A stretch of 34,494 bases of DNA, taken from assembly GCA_050480705.1 (NCBI GenBank), contig JBJHAX010000021.1, positions 1 through 34,494 of the forward strand. The letters run 5' to 3'. The DNA is from JBJHAX01 sp050480705 (lineage in GTDB: Bacteria > Actinomycetota > Nitriliruptoria > Nitriliruptorales > Nitriliruptoraceae). The position numbers were made by a program, and so were the translations under genes. How positions within the stretch are numbered: position 1 is the first letter of the stretch; every line of letters begins with the position of its first letter. Shown here in pieces: positions 1 to 7,917 of this stretch. The notes below the pieces were generated by a model that saw nothing but the letters and a program-made list of their open reading frames with translations, was not told where the DNA came from and made no database searches.

Positions 1-102
1 GAGGTCGACCGCGCGGTGCGCGACGAGGCGGGGGTCGACCCCGTGGACGCCGTGGAGGCCGACGACGTGGACGGCGACGCCGTGGAGGCCGACCGTGGCT
101 GA
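1..102 (+). CDS. 3' end of an upstream gene, possibly scpB (partial)
   Basis: Frame 1 is open from the window edge to a TGA at 100-102 and encodes a short, very acidic tail (rich in Asp, Glu, Val, Ala). Nothing in these 33 residues identifies a family. The neighbour starting at 95 is a pseudouridine synthase of the RluB type, and in many bacteria the gene just before rluB is scpB (segregation and condensation protein B), whose C-terminus is often acidic and disordered. The scpB name is therefore inferred from gene order only. The stop overlaps the next start by 8 bases, consistent with translational coupling. Confidence 0.4.
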   Translation, partial: EVDRAVRDEAGVDPVDAVEADDVDGDAVEADRG

Positions 103-991
103 GCCGCAGCGCCTCCAGAAGGTCCTCGCCGCCGCTGGCGTGGCCTCCCGTCGCGCGTGCGAGGAGCTGATCGCCGCCGGCCGTGTCACCGTCAACGGCG
201 AGGTGGCCGAGCTCGGCTCCCGGTGCGACCCGACCACCGACGTCGTCGAGCTCGACGGGGAGCGCGGGAACGTCGACCCCGACCGGGTCTACGTGATGCT
301 GAACAAGCCCCGTGGCGTGGTGACGACCGCCCACGACCCCCAGGGACGGCCCCCGGTCGACGACCTCGTGCGGTTCGAACTCGGGTGCGGAAGGGGCTGG
401 TGCCGGGCTCGGCGAGGGGCTCGGTGCCGGGCTCGGTGATGGCCTCGGTGCCGGGCTCGGTTCAGGTTCGGGATCGGGCTCTCGCGTCCGTTCGGGTTCC
501 GGTTCGGGCGCCGGAGGCGGCGAGGCGCTGGCTCCGGTCGGCAGGCGGAACAGCTGGGTGACCCAGATGACGCCGTCGTCGACGACGACGCCGATGCCGA
601 CCTGGGTCCAGTCCGGATCGAGGATGTTCTGCCGGTGGCTCGGCGAATCCATGAACGCGCGGTGCAGCGCGCTGACCGAGGGCCCGCGGCCCACGTTCTC
701 ACCGACCTTGCGCCAGCCCGTCACCTGGGTCCCGAAGTTCGGATTGTGGTGCAGGTGATTCTGGTCGGCCATCCGCGCCGAGTGGGAGCGCGCCACAGAG
801 ACCATGTCGCTGGAGACGGACAGGCGTTGCAGGCCGCGGCTCTCGCGTTCCTGGTTGATCCTGGACACGAACTGCCCTTCGATGCCGCTGTCGGCGTGCG
901 CCTCGGCGGCCATGCCAGGCAGCAGCGTCGCGAGCACGAGCGCGACCACGGTCACCAGGACCGTGATGCTGCGCTTGGTCGCAGAATGCAT
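1..991 (-). CDS. Secreted CAP/SCP-domain protein, open-ended at its 3' side
   Basis: The ATG at 991-989 follows a GGAG ribosome-binding site. Residues 1-32 form a signal peptide (Lys/Arg, then a hydrophobic stretch ending near AAEAHA). A CAP domain (about residues 35-145) follows, with family landmarks INQERESRGL, the first His in SHSARM, HLHHNPNFG, GENVG and SPSHRQNIL, ending in VIWVTQLF (near 545). CAP proteins of this YkwD/SCP-like type are extracellular; their biochemical role is usually unknown. After the domain comes a Pro/Glu/Ala/Ser-rich, wall-spanning-like tail (about 530-385). No stop is found: from about 378 to position 1 the frame is simply antisense to rluB, so only about 379-991 should be read as genuine protein. 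The true C-terminus is missing. Confidence 0.72.
   Translation of the reverse strand, partial: MHSATKRSITVLVTVVALVLATLLPGMAAEAHADSGIEGQFVSRINQERESRGLQRLSVSSDMVSVARSHSARMADQNHLHHNPNFGTQVTGWRKVGENVGRGPSVSALHRAFMDSPSHRQNILDPDWTQVGIGVVVDDGVIWVTQLFRLPTGASASPPPAPEPEPERTREPDPEPEPSPAPRPSPSPAPSPSPSPAPAPSAPEFEPHEVVDRGPSLGVVGGRHHATGLVQHHVDPVGVDVPALPVELDDVGGRVAPGAELGHLAVDGDTAGGDQLLARATGGHASGGEDLLEALRLSHGRPPRRRRPRRRPPRRPRGRPPPRRAPRGRP
46..93 (+). repeat. 18-bp direct repeat, two copies, inside the acidic tail
   Basis: GACGCCGTGGAGGCCGAC occurs at 46-63 and again at 76-93, a perfect 18-bp repeat with a 30-bp period. It encodes DAVEAD twice in the acidic tail of the upstream gene. It looks like a local duplication in a disordered segment. 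Confidence 0.7.
95..439 (+). pseudogene. rluB: 23S rRNA pseudouridine synthase RluB-like, 3'-truncated
   Basis: The GTG start at 95 overlaps the stop of the preceding frame. The N-terminus is a good S4 RNA-binding domain (residues about 5-60, LQKVLAAAGVASRRACEELI and VTVNGEVAELGSR), followed by the opening strand of the RsuA/RluB catalytic domain (VYVMLNKPRGVVTTAHDPQGRP). The family should continue with the GRLDxxTxG segment that carries the catalytic Asp, and about 130 more residues. Instead, homology stops after DDLV (about position 372-378) and the frame runs through a Gly/Arg/Cys-rich stretch to a stop at 437-439. No other frame downstream resumes the domain. The catalytic Asp is missing, so this copy cannot be active as read. 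The break coincides with the low-complexity tail of the opposing CAP gene. Confidence 0.72.
371..385. other. Junction where rluB and the CAP-gene tail both lose their 3' ends
   Basis: Reading right, rluB homology ends at about 372-378. Reading left on the other strand, the Pro/Ala/Ser/Glu-rich tail of the CAP protein ends at about the same place and then continues as antisense of rluB with no stop up to the window edge. Two convergent genes have thus been joined tail to tail. The simplest explanations are a deletion, or an assembly collapse across the repetitive Pro-rich segment at about 385-530. I cannot distinguish these from the sequence alone. Confidence 0.6.
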
Positions 992-1159
992 GACTTCTCC
1001 GGACAGTGGCTGCGGCGGTCGCCGACGCCAGGCCTCCACTTGTGGCATCGGCCGCTGATGGCTCGAGGTTGAGCGCCGGTGCCACTGCGCTGACATGGGC
1101 AGGCACGAAATCTGCAGCGAGTAGCATCCCGCTACGCCCCTGGCTGTTCGTGGAGCGCC

Positions 1160-2683
1160 GTGGAAGCCGATCCCCTGCCGTACGTCGTCGCGAAGCGGCT
1201 CGCGCATGCCGCCGAGCGCCGCCACGACCGCCCGGCGCTGGTCGACGACCACGGAGCAGTCACCTACGGCGAACTCGATGCGGAGGTCTCGCGGGGGACG
1301 GCGGCACTGCAGTCGCTCGGGGTGCGACCCGGTGACCGTGTGGCGATCATCATCGGATCGAGCCCGATGTTCGTCCAGGCGTTCTTCGCGGCGTTGCGCG
1401 CCGGTGCGGCCGCCGTGCCGCTGCTCCCTGGTCTCGCTGCGGACGAGCTGCGGCACGCAATCGTCGACAGTGGTGCGCGTGTCGTGCTGTGTGCGTCCGA
1501 GCGCATCGGTGCCCTGCGCGCACTGGGTTCGTCGCTGTCGGGGGTCCGCCATCTCGTCGCGGTCGGAGGCGACGACCCGGCGGGCTGGCAGGCACGTGTC
1601 GCTGCGGCGGGCCCGCCGCGTCAGGTCGAGATCCACCCGGACGACGTCGCCGTGCTGATGTACACCTCGGGAACGACCGGACGCCCGCTCGGCGCGATCC
1701 TCACCCATCGCAATCTCACGGTGAACCAGGATCAGACGCTTGCCGGACGCCTGCCGATCGACGCCGGCGACGTCGTCGTCATCGGGCTCCCGCTCGCACA
1801 CATCTTCGCGCTCAACGTCGGCGTGGGCACGTCTGTCGCGGTCGGAGCGACGCTCGTGATCGGGCCGACGGACGATGCCGACGTGCTCCTCGATCTGGTG
1901 GTGTCCAACCGCGCGACCGCGGTGGTCGCCACGCCGGGCGTGTACGCCGCGTGGCTCGACAGCGGACGCCTCGAGCAGGCCGATCTCGGCGCGTTGCGCC
2001 GTGTCATATCCGGCGCCGCGCCGCTGGGTGTCCAGGACATCGAGCGGTTCGCCAGCGCGACGGGCCTGCGCATCCAGGACGGCTACGGGCTGACCGAGGC
2101 GTCACCGAGCATCGCCTCCACCGCGATGCTCGACGACGCGCCACCCGGGTCGGTCGGCCTGCCTGTGCCCGACGTGGAGGTGCGCCTGGTCGGTGATGAC
2201 GGAGGCGACGTGCTCGCCGGTGACGTGGGCGAGATCTGGGTCCGGGGCCCCAACGTGTTCCGTGGCTACTGGAACGACCCCGTGGCGACCGCAGCCACAC
2301 TCACCAGCGACCGCTGGCTGCGCACCGGCGACGTCGGCACACGCGACGAGAACGGCGTGCTCTATCTGGTCGACCGGCTCGACGATCTGGTCATCGTCGA
2401 GGGATTCTCGGTTTACCCCGGCGAGGTCGAGCGTGTGCTCATCGAGGATCCCAGCGTCGCCCAGGCGGGCGTCGTCGGCGTGCCCCATCCGGTGTCGGGC
2501 GAGTCGATCGTCGCCTACGTCGTCCCGGCCGAGGGGCACGAGATCGACACCGACGCGCTGCACCGACGTGCGGGAGAGCACCTTGCCCGCTACAAGCGGC
2601 CTTCGCGCATCGACGTGGTCGACGCGCTGCCCTACACCGCGTCGGGCAAGGTCCGCCGGATGGTGCTGCGCGGTGACCGGTGA
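1160..2683 (+). CDS. AMP-forming acyl-CoA synthetase/ligase
   Basis: A 507-residue ANL-superfamily enzyme that would activate a carboxylic acid as acyl-AMP and transfer it to CoA. The GTG start has a close GGAG. Visible motifs in order: the P-loop-like A3 motif MYTSGTTGRPLGA (about 167-179), A5 DGYGLTEAS, A7/A8 TGDVGTRDENGVLYLVDRLDD, and the C-terminal catalytic Lys in TASGKVRRMVL. The length is normal for long- or medium-chain ligases. The odd point is residue 177: the usual PKG of the A3 motif is PLG here, so the conserved Lys is Leu. The substrate cannot be read from the sequence. It is followed 30 bp later by a membrane protein and then a glutaredoxin-like gene, probably one transcript. 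Confidence 0.88.
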   Translation: MEADPLPYVVAKRLAHAAERRHDRPALVDDHGAVTYGELDAEVSRGTAALQSLGVRPGDRVAIIIGSSPMFVQAFFAALRAGAAAVPLLPGLAADELRHAIVDSGARVVLCASERIGALRALGSSLSGVRHLVAVGGDDPAGWQARVAAAGPPRQVEIHPDDVAVLMYTSGTTGRPLGAILTHRNLTVNQDQTLAGRLPIDAGDVVVIGLPLAHIFALNVGVGTSVAVGATLVIGPTDDADVLLDLVVSNRATAVVATPGVYAAWLDSGRLEQADLGALRRVISGAAPLGVQDIERFASATGLRIQDGYGLTEASPSIASTAMLDDAPPGSVGLPVPDVEVRLVGDDGGDVLAGDVGEIWVRGPNVFRGYWNDPVATAATLTSDRWLRTGDVGTRDENGVLYLVDRLDDLVIVEGFSVYPGEVERVLIEDPSVAQAGVVGVPHPVSGESIVAYVVPAEGHEIDTDALHRRAGEHLARYKRPSRIDVVDALPYTASGKVRRMVLRGDR

Positions 2684-2713
2684 CGCGATGAAGACGACGT
2701 CGACGGTGGTCCC

Positions 2714-3700
2714 GTGACAACGGCGTTGGTGACCACCGCGGTTGCCACGGCGGTCAGCGGCCTGTTCGCCGTCACACTGCTTCGCCGATGGTGGGACCGG
2801 GGGCGTCGCAGCGGCGCGCTCCTGGTCTGGGGCGTCGCGCTGCTGATGTTCTGTACCGCGTCGGCGGCGTTGCTCAGCGGCGTGGTGGGCGGCTGGACCT
2901 CGGCGGAGTTCCGGGTCTTCTATCTCTTCGGTGCGGTGCTCAACGTCCCATGGCTCGCGCTCGGCTCGATCGTCGTCAACGCCGAGCGGCGGGCCGTGTC
3001 GCGCTGGACCGGCCTGCTGTTGGTGGTGCTCGCCGCTGTGCTCGCTCGCCAGGTCGCCGTCGCCGACGACCCGGTGCTGTGGGTGCCGGCGGCTGCGTTC
3101 GCCGTGACGTGGGGCCTGATACTGCTCATCGGCATACGCCGGGTCGTGGTGGCCGGCGCCGCCGTCGTCCTCGTCGCCTATTCCGTCGCCGCGTCGATTC
3201 TCGTCGTCGAAGCCGCATATGTCGCGCCGCTCCCGCGGACCGGGCTGCCGGAAGGCGCGGAGTTGTTCGCTCCGCTGGTGCGTGGCTTCGCGATCGGCGC
3301 CAACATCGTGGGCGCGATCACGGTCGTGGTCAGCGCCCTGGTGTCGAGCGCGGCGATCGTGTGGCGCCGACCGGATCAGACCGCCAACGCCCGCATCGTC
3401 GCGGATACGCGTGAGCACGGCTGGGTCGGCGCTGTCGCACGCTGGATCTTCAGAGGCCGCACGGGCCACGGCATCGCACTCGCGCATCTGGTGCGGGGCA
3501 ATCTCATGATCGCGCTGGGCGTCGCCATTGCGGCGGCCGGCGGCGTGTTCTCGTTCCTCGGCGACACTGCTGGACACGCGGTCGGGTTCACCCTTGGAGT
3601 GACCGTGATGTACGCCGGGTTCGTGCGCACCACCAGGCCGCGCGACATCCCACCGGCTGGTGTGGCGGACACCGCTGGGCGCACGCCGGATGACCGGTGA
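2714..3700 (+). CDS. Multi-pass integral membrane protein, unknown function
   Basis: A 328-residue protein starting with GTG, with about eight or nine hydrophobic segments (near residues 3-24, 34-56, 67-88, 97-112, 118-140, 144-165, 193-216, 258-282 and 286-304). A basic cytoplasmic-type loop lies at about 218-255 and the tail is hydrophilic. I see no catalytic motif and no transporter signature. Its end overlaps the next gene by 4 bases (GTGA), and it lies 30 bp after the acyl-CoA ligase, so the three genes are likely co-expressed. A role linked to lipid or acyl-chain handling is only a guess from the neighbour. Confidence 0.7.
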   Translation: MTTALVTTAVATAVSGLFAVTLLRRWWDRGRRSGALLVWGVALLMFCTASAALLSGVVGGWTSAEFRVFYLFGAVLNVPWLALGSIVVNAERRAVSRWTGLLLVVLAAVLARQVAVADDPVLWVPAAAFAVTWGLILLIGIRRVVVAGAAVVLVAYSVAASILVVEAAYVAPLPRTGLPEGAELFAPLVRGFAIGANIVGAITVVVSALVSSAAIVWRRPDQTANARIVADTREHGWVGAVARWIFRGRTGHGIALAHLVRGNLMIALGVAIAAAGGVFSFLGDTAGHAVGFTLGVTVMYAGFVRTTRPRDIPPAGVADTAGRTPDDR

Positions 3701-3966
3701 GCCGACGTCGACCCGAGGTCGTCGTGTACACGCGCCACGGCTGCGGCCTGTGCCGCACGGCTGAGCGGCTCGTGCAGCGCGAAGCCCGACGGGCCGAGGT
3801 CCGCATCGTCGACATCGACCAGCACAGCGAGCTGCGGTCTCGCTACGACGTGCTCGTTCCCGTCGTCACCGTCGACGGTGTGCGTGTCGCGCAGCTCGAA
3901 CTCGTTCGCGGCGTCGTCCGGCGCGCGGTCCGCCGTGCGCGCGCGAGGAGCAGCGCGGGCCGATAG
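3697..3966 (+). CDS. Glutaredoxin-like thioredoxin-fold protein (DUF836 type)
   Basis: An 89-residue protein whose GTG start overlaps the upstream stop. The N-terminus VVVYTRHGCGLCRTAERLV gives the beta-strand and CxxC (Cys16, Cys19) active site of glutaredoxin-like proteins. VDIDQHSELRSRYDVLVPVVTVDGVRV contains the cis-Pro region (VPVV) typical of the fold. The C-terminal 20 residues are highly basic. Small glutaredoxin-family genes often sit next to rex-hemA in actinobacteria, which fits this position. The partner is not evident. Confidence 0.78.
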   Translation: MSRRRPEVVVYTRHGCGLCRTAERLVQREARRAEVRIVDIDQHSELRSRYDVLVPVVTVDGVRVAQLELVRGVVRRAVRRARARSSAGR

Positions 3967-3998
3967 CTGCCCGCACCACGACCTCGGCCAAGTCTTAC

Positions 3999-4004
3999 TA
4001 GCCT
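3999..4004 (+). promoter_or_regulatory. Candidate -10 element upstream of rex
   Basis: TAGCCT (within TTACTAGCCTG) lies 77 bp before the rex start in the 115-bp gap after the glutaredoxin-like gene. A similar ACTAG-N-N-T string precedes menB (21935-21942) and the flavoprotein at 30683 (30619-30626). No convincing -35 is visible. Confidence 0.3.
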
Positions 4005-4081
4005 GATCACGGACACCTTGCGTGCGGTACGGCCAGCGGCCGCGCGGAAGCGCTGCGCAGTCCAGCCGACAGGACGCACAC

Positions 4082-4729
4082 GTGGACCGACGGATTCCCG
4101 AGGCGACGGTGTCCCGGCTGCCGCTGTATCTCAACGTCCTGGTCGACGCGGCACAGTCCGGGACGTCGACGTTGTCGAGTGACGAGCTCGCGAGCGCGGC
4201 CGGGCTCAACTCCGCGAAGGTCCGCAAGGACCTGTCGTTCCTCGGGTCCTACGGCACCCGCGGTGTGGGATATCAGGTCGCCGAATTGACCGACGAGATC
4301 TCGCAGGTGCTCGGCTTGACCGCGGAGCGGCGAACGATCATCGTCGGCGTGGGCAATCTCGGCGCTGCGCTCGCCAGCTACGGCGGGTTCGACCGGCGCG
4401 GGTTCGAGATCGCTGCGCTGCTCGACGCCGATCCCGCCAAGATCGGTACCCGCGTTGGTGCGCACGTCATCGAGGACGTCGCGGACATCGACCGGATCGT
4501 GGACGTGCGCGGCGTCACCTTCGCGGTGCTCTCCACCCCCGGCGAGCACGCGCAGCAGGCGGCCGAGCGTGTCGTCGCAGCAGGTGTGCGTGCCATCCTC
4601 AACTTCGCGCCGATCCGACTGCGACTGCCCGACGACGTGACCGTGCGCACCGTCGATCTGTCCACCGAGCTGCAGATCCTGTCGTTCTACGAGCACATGT
4701 CGAAGCTGACGCAGGCTGCCGCGGGCTGA
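4082..4729 (+). CDS. rex: Redox-sensing transcriptional repressor Rex
   Basis: A 215-residue repressor that binds DNA when NADH is low and releases it when NADH rises. The frame is open further upstream, but GTG 4082 is chosen because AGGA lies 7 bases before it and the protein then begins RRIPEATVSRLPLYL, as Rex proteins do. The winged-helix part (residues about 1-80) contains SSDELASAAGLNSAKVRKDLSFLGSYG; the NAD-binding Rossmann part begins IIVGVGNLGAALASY; the C-terminal ELQILSFYEHMS helix is also present. It precedes hemA by about 107 bp, an arrangement common in actinobacteria. A strong Rex-operator match occurs in this window at 30634-30651. Confidence 0.95.
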   Translation: MDRRIPEATVSRLPLYLNVLVDAAQSGTSTLSSDELASAAGLNSAKVRKDLSFLGSYGTRGVGYQVAELTDEISQVLGLTAERRTIIVGVGNLGAALASYGGFDRRGFEIAALLDADPAKIGTRVGAHVIEDVADIDRIVDVRGVTFAVLSTPGEHAQQAAERVVAAGVRAILNFAPIRLRLPDDVTVRTVDLSTELQILSFYEHMSKLTQAAAG

Positions 4730-4731
4730 TC

Positions 4732-4760
4732 TTGGGCGGCCGCGTGCCGAGCGGTACGCT
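4732..4760 (+). promoter_or_regulatory. Candidate promoter for the hem operon
   Basis: TTGGGC (4732-4737), a 17-bp spacer and TACGCT (4755-4760) lie just after the rex stop and 76 bp before the hemA ATG. The spacing is ideal for a housekeeping sigma factor, but the -35 matches only in its TTG part. hemA may also be read from the rex transcript. Confidence 0.4.
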
Positions 4761-4836
4761 CACCGCGCGTCGCCATACCGCGCCGCCGACGACCCGGCCG
4801 GTCGTCACACCGTTCGAAACGAGGCGTTCGCGTCGT

Positions 4837-6099
4837 ATGTCTCTCCTCGTCGTCGGCTGCAACCATCGAAGCGCCGGAATTGCTGTGCTCGAACGGCTCG
4901 CCGTCGCCTCCGACGACGTCCCCAAGGTTCTCGACGAACTCACGGCGCTCGAACACGTCACCGAGGCTGCGGTGCTCTCGACGTGCAACCGCGTCGAGAT
5001 CTACGCCTCGGTCACCCGGTTCCACCCGGGTCTCGCAGAGCTCCGCGGCTGGATGGCGTCCCGCGGTGACGTCCACCCGCAGGACCTCGACGAACTGCAC
5101 TACAGCTATCACGACGACCGCGCTGCAGCGCACCTGTTCAATGTCGCCGGTGGTCTCGATTCGATGGTCGTCGGTGAGCGTCAGGTCGGCCGCCAGGTCC
5201 GGCAGGCCGGTGAGGCCGCGCGCGTCCACGGTGCGGCAGGCCGCGTGCTGCAGCGGGTGTTCCGCCAAGCCGTCCACGTCGGCCGCCGCCTGCGTGCCGA
5301 GACCCGGCTCGACGCCGGCGCCTCCACGATGGTCGACGTCGGCATCGATGCGGCACAGACCCAGATGACCCGCGAGCTCGCCGGCAGTCGTGTCGCGATC
5401 GTCGGCGCCGGCAAGATGGGCGCGCTCGCGACCGCGCGCCTCGACGGCGCAGACGTCGCAGACGTCGCCGTCTGGAACCGTGATCCCGACAAGGCGCGGC
5501 GGCTGGCATCACGGCTCGATGCACCCGCGCGTGCCGTGGACACGATCCGTGATGCGATCGACGACGCGGACCTCGTGATCTGTACGACGGGGGCGCCCGA
5601 GCCGGTGCTCGACGCCGAACTCGTCAGTGACGTCATCGCCAGACGAGGCCGCCGTCCACTCGTTCTGCTCGACCTCGCCGTGCCGCGCAACGTCGATCCC
5701 GCGTGCGCGAATCTCGACGAGGTGCACGTCGTCGATGTCGCCGACGTGCGTGACCTCGCCGATTCGAGCCTGGCCGACGACGTCGTCGCGCAGGCGCGTC
5801 GCATCGTCGAGGAGGAAGCCGAGCGCTACGTCGCCTGGACACGCGAGTCTCGCGTCGATCCCACCATCCGGGGCCTGCGGACGCGTGCCGAGCAGGTGCG
5901 CCTCGAGGAGACCGAGCGGCTTCGGGGACGGCTGGGCGAACTCGACGAACGTCAGCGCGCGGCCGTCGATGCGCTCACGCGGGGCATCGTCAACACCTTG
6001 CTGCACGAACCCACCGTCCGGCTCCGCAGCCTCGCCGAGGGCGGTGGCGGCGACGTCCAAGCCGACGCGCTGCGGGAACTCTTCGATCTGGACGACTGA
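4837..6099 (+). CDS. hemA: Glutamyl-tRNA reductase
   Basis: A 420-residue enzyme that reduces glutamyl-tRNA(Glu) to glutamate-1-semialdehyde with NADPH, the first committed step of C5-pathway haem synthesis. The start ATG 4837 gives the canonical N-terminus SLLVVGCNHRSAGIAVLERL. The frame extends upstream to 4732 without homology. The catalytic Cys is in LSTCNRVEIY (Cys50). The GLDSMVVGERQVGRQVR segment, the Rossmann motif VAIVGAGKMG and a C-terminal dimerisation helix are all present. It is followed 2 bases later by hemC. Confidence 0.96.
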   Translation: MSLLVVGCNHRSAGIAVLERLAVASDDVPKVLDELTALEHVTEAAVLSTCNRVEIYASVTRFHPGLAELRGWMASRGDVHPQDLDELHYSYHDDRAAAHLFNVAGGLDSMVVGERQVGRQVRQAGEAARVHGAAGRVLQRVFRQAVHVGRRLRAETRLDAGASTMVDVGIDAAQTQMTRELAGSRVAIVGAGKMGALATARLDGADVADVAVWNRDPDKARRLASRLDAPARAVDTIRDAIDDADLVICTTGAPEPVLDAELVSDVIARRGRRPLVLLDLAVPRNVDPACANLDEVHVVDVADVRDLADSSLADDVVAQARRIVEEEAERYVAWTRESRVDPTIRGLRTRAEQVRLEETERLRGRLGELDERQRAAVDALTRGIVNTLLHEPTVRLRSLAEGGGGDVQADALRELFDLDD

Positions 6100-6101
6100 A
6101 C

Positions 6102-7052
6102 GTGCCGAAGTCCCCGGTCGGGCCGTGGCGTGTCGCCACGCGTCGTTCCGCTCTCGCACGCGCGCAGGCGCGTATCGTCGCCGATGCGCTGCATCGTGCC
6201 ACCCGGCGTCCGGCCGAACTGGTGCCGCTGGCTACGACGGGCGACGACCATCCTGACCGTGCCATCGAGTCGTTCGACGCCAAGGGCCTGTTCGTCGACG
6301 GTGTGCGCCAGGCGGTGCTCGAGGGCGAATGTGACCTCGCGGTGCATTCCTACAAGGACCTTCCCACCGAACGTGTCGACGGCCTGACCATCGCGGCGAT
6401 CCCCAAGCGCGTCGACCCGCGTGATGCGCTGGTGTCACGGCACGGCTGGCGGCTCGCCGAGATACCTCGCGACCGACCCGCCAGTGTCGGCACGTCCTCG
6501 GCTCGCAGGCGCGCCCAACTGCTGTATCACCGCCGTGATCTGCTCGTTCAGCCGCTGCGTGGCAATCTCGACACCCGCTTGCGGCGCGTCGCCGACGGTG
6601 ATCTCGACGCGGTCGTGGTGGCCGTCGCGGGCCTGTTGCGGCTCGAGGTCGACGTCGGCGGGCTCGTCGCCGTGCCGCTCGAACACGGTGAGATGCTCCA
6701 TGCCCCGGCCCAGGGGGCGCTCGCCATCGAATGCCGATCCGACGACGCCGGTGCGCTCGCCTCCCTGTCGCTGCTCGACGACGCGGTGACACGCACCGAG
6801 GTCGCGGCCGAACGTGCCCTGCTCGGCGCGCTGGAGGCCGGCTGCACAGCTCCCGTCGGAGCGCACGCCGAACTGCGGCGCACCAGTGAAGGGCGCGACC
6901 GGCTGGTCCTGCTGGGGCTCGTCGCGGACGTTTCAGGAACGCGTTTGCATCGTGCCTCGCACGAGACCGGCGCAGAGGCGGCAGCCACGCTCGGTCGCAG
7001 CATGGCCGCCACGCTGCTCGAGGCGTCGGGCGCCGGCGGGCCGTCACGATGA
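6102..7052 (+). CDS. hemC: Hydroxymethylbilane synthase (porphobilinogen deaminase)
   Basis: A 316-residue enzyme that polymerises four porphobilinogens into hydroxymethylbilane. The GTG start lies 2 bases after the hemA stop. Family signatures are visible: RVATRRSALARAQA at the N-terminus, VHSYKDLPTE, VGTSSARRRAQLL, LRGNLDTRLRR and the cofactor-attachment loop EAGCTAPVGA, with Cys248 as the dipyrromethane Cys. Its stop overlaps the hemD start (ATGA). Confidence 0.96.
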   Translation: MPKSPVGPWRVATRRSALARAQARIVADALHRATRRPAELVPLATTGDDHPDRAIESFDAKGLFVDGVRQAVLEGECDLAVHSYKDLPTERVDGLTIAAIPKRVDPRDALVSRHGWRLAEIPRDRPASVGTSSARRRAQLLYHRRDLLVQPLRGNLDTRLRRVADGDLDAVVVAVAGLLRLEVDVGGLVAVPLEHGEMLHAPAQGALAIECRSDDAGALASLSLLDDAVTRTEVAAERALLGALEAGCTAPVGAHAELRRTSEGRDRLVLLGLVADVSGTRLHRASHETGAEAAATLGRSMAATLLEASGAGGPSR

Positions 7053-7831
7053 GCGTGCCGGCGCGAGGGCCGCTGGCGGGCAGGCGCGTGCTCGTCGGAC
7101 GGGCGCACGGGCAGGCCGACGAGTTGTGCCGACGCATCGAAGCGCGCGGCGGCCAGCCCCTGCATGCCGCCTTGCTGGTGATCCTGCCCGGGGACACTGC
7201 GGCGATGGCACGTGCGGTGGACACGCTGGCAGGGGGCGGGTACGTCGCGGTGTGTCTCACGTCACCGAACGGCGTCGATGCGCTCACCGATGCACTCGAG
7301 GCGGCATCCGTCGCGCCCGACGTGCTCTCGGAGCCGTTGATCGCGTGTGTGGGGCCGGGCACCGCCCGTTCATTGCGCGCCCGGCTCGGCATCGACGCCG
7401 ATCTTGTTCCCGACGCCGCGACCACCACGGCGCTCGCACACTCGTTCCCTGCCGGACATGGCCGCGTCTTGCTGCCACGCGCAGACATCGCGAGCAGGGT
7501 GCTGCCGGAGGTGCTCGCCGCACAGGGCTACGAACCCGATGAGGTCGTCGCCTACCGCACCGTCGCGCCCGACGCGCTGCCACAGGATGTCCTCGACGAT
7601 CTCGAAGCAGGGCGCATCGACCTGCTCGCATTCGCCTCGTCGTCGACGGTGCACAGCTTCGTTCGTCTGGTCGGCGAGCGGCCGTGGCGCGGCCTGGTCG
7701 TGTCGATCGGTCCGGTCACGACCGGCACCTGCGAGGCGTACGGGATCGCCGTTGCCGCCGAAGCGGACCCCCACGATCTCGACGGACTCGTCGCAGCGCT
7801 CGAGCAGGCCGCAGCGTCACTGACGGGCTGA
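7049..7831 (+). CDS. hemD: Uroporphyrinogen-III synthase
   Basis: A 260-residue protein that cyclises hydroxymethylbilane with inversion of ring D. This family is poorly conserved. The assignment rests on position between hemC and hemB and on the two-lobed pattern: GRRVLVGRAHGQADELCRRIEARG at the start, LTSPNGVDAL, GPGTARSLRARLG, GRVLLPRADIASRVLPEVL, YRTVAP, FASSSTVHSFV and SIGPVTTGTCEAYGI. It overlaps hemC by 4 bases. In some actinobacteria hemD is fused to cobA; here it stands alone. Confidence 0.88.
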   Translation: MSVPARGPLAGRRVLVGRAHGQADELCRRIEARGGQPLHAALLVILPGDTAAMARAVDTLAGGGYVAVCLTSPNGVDALTDALEAASVAPDVLSEPLIACVGPGTARSLRARLGIDADLVPDAATTTALAHSFPAGHGRVLLPRADIASRVLPEVLAAQGYEPDEVVAYRTVAPDALPQDVLDDLEAGRIDLLAFASSSTVHSFVRLVGERPWRGLVVSIGPVTTGTCEAYGIAVAAEADPHDLDGLVAALEQAAASLTG

Positions 7832-7917
7832 GTACGCTGGTTGAAGCGGCGCCCGGCCGCCGCGAGCAGCTGCAGCGACATGGCCGTGACCGCAGAATCC
7901 AGGTGGTAGGCATCCCG

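Noticed and set aside
2102..3577. 491-codon minus-strand open frame
   Set aside because: Opposite the acyl-CoA ligase and membrane protein; composition typical of third-codon G+C bias.
4022..4081. Upstream in-frame extension of rex
   Set aside because: No homology in the extra 20 residues and a good ribbon of AGGA spacing exists only for the GTG at 4082.
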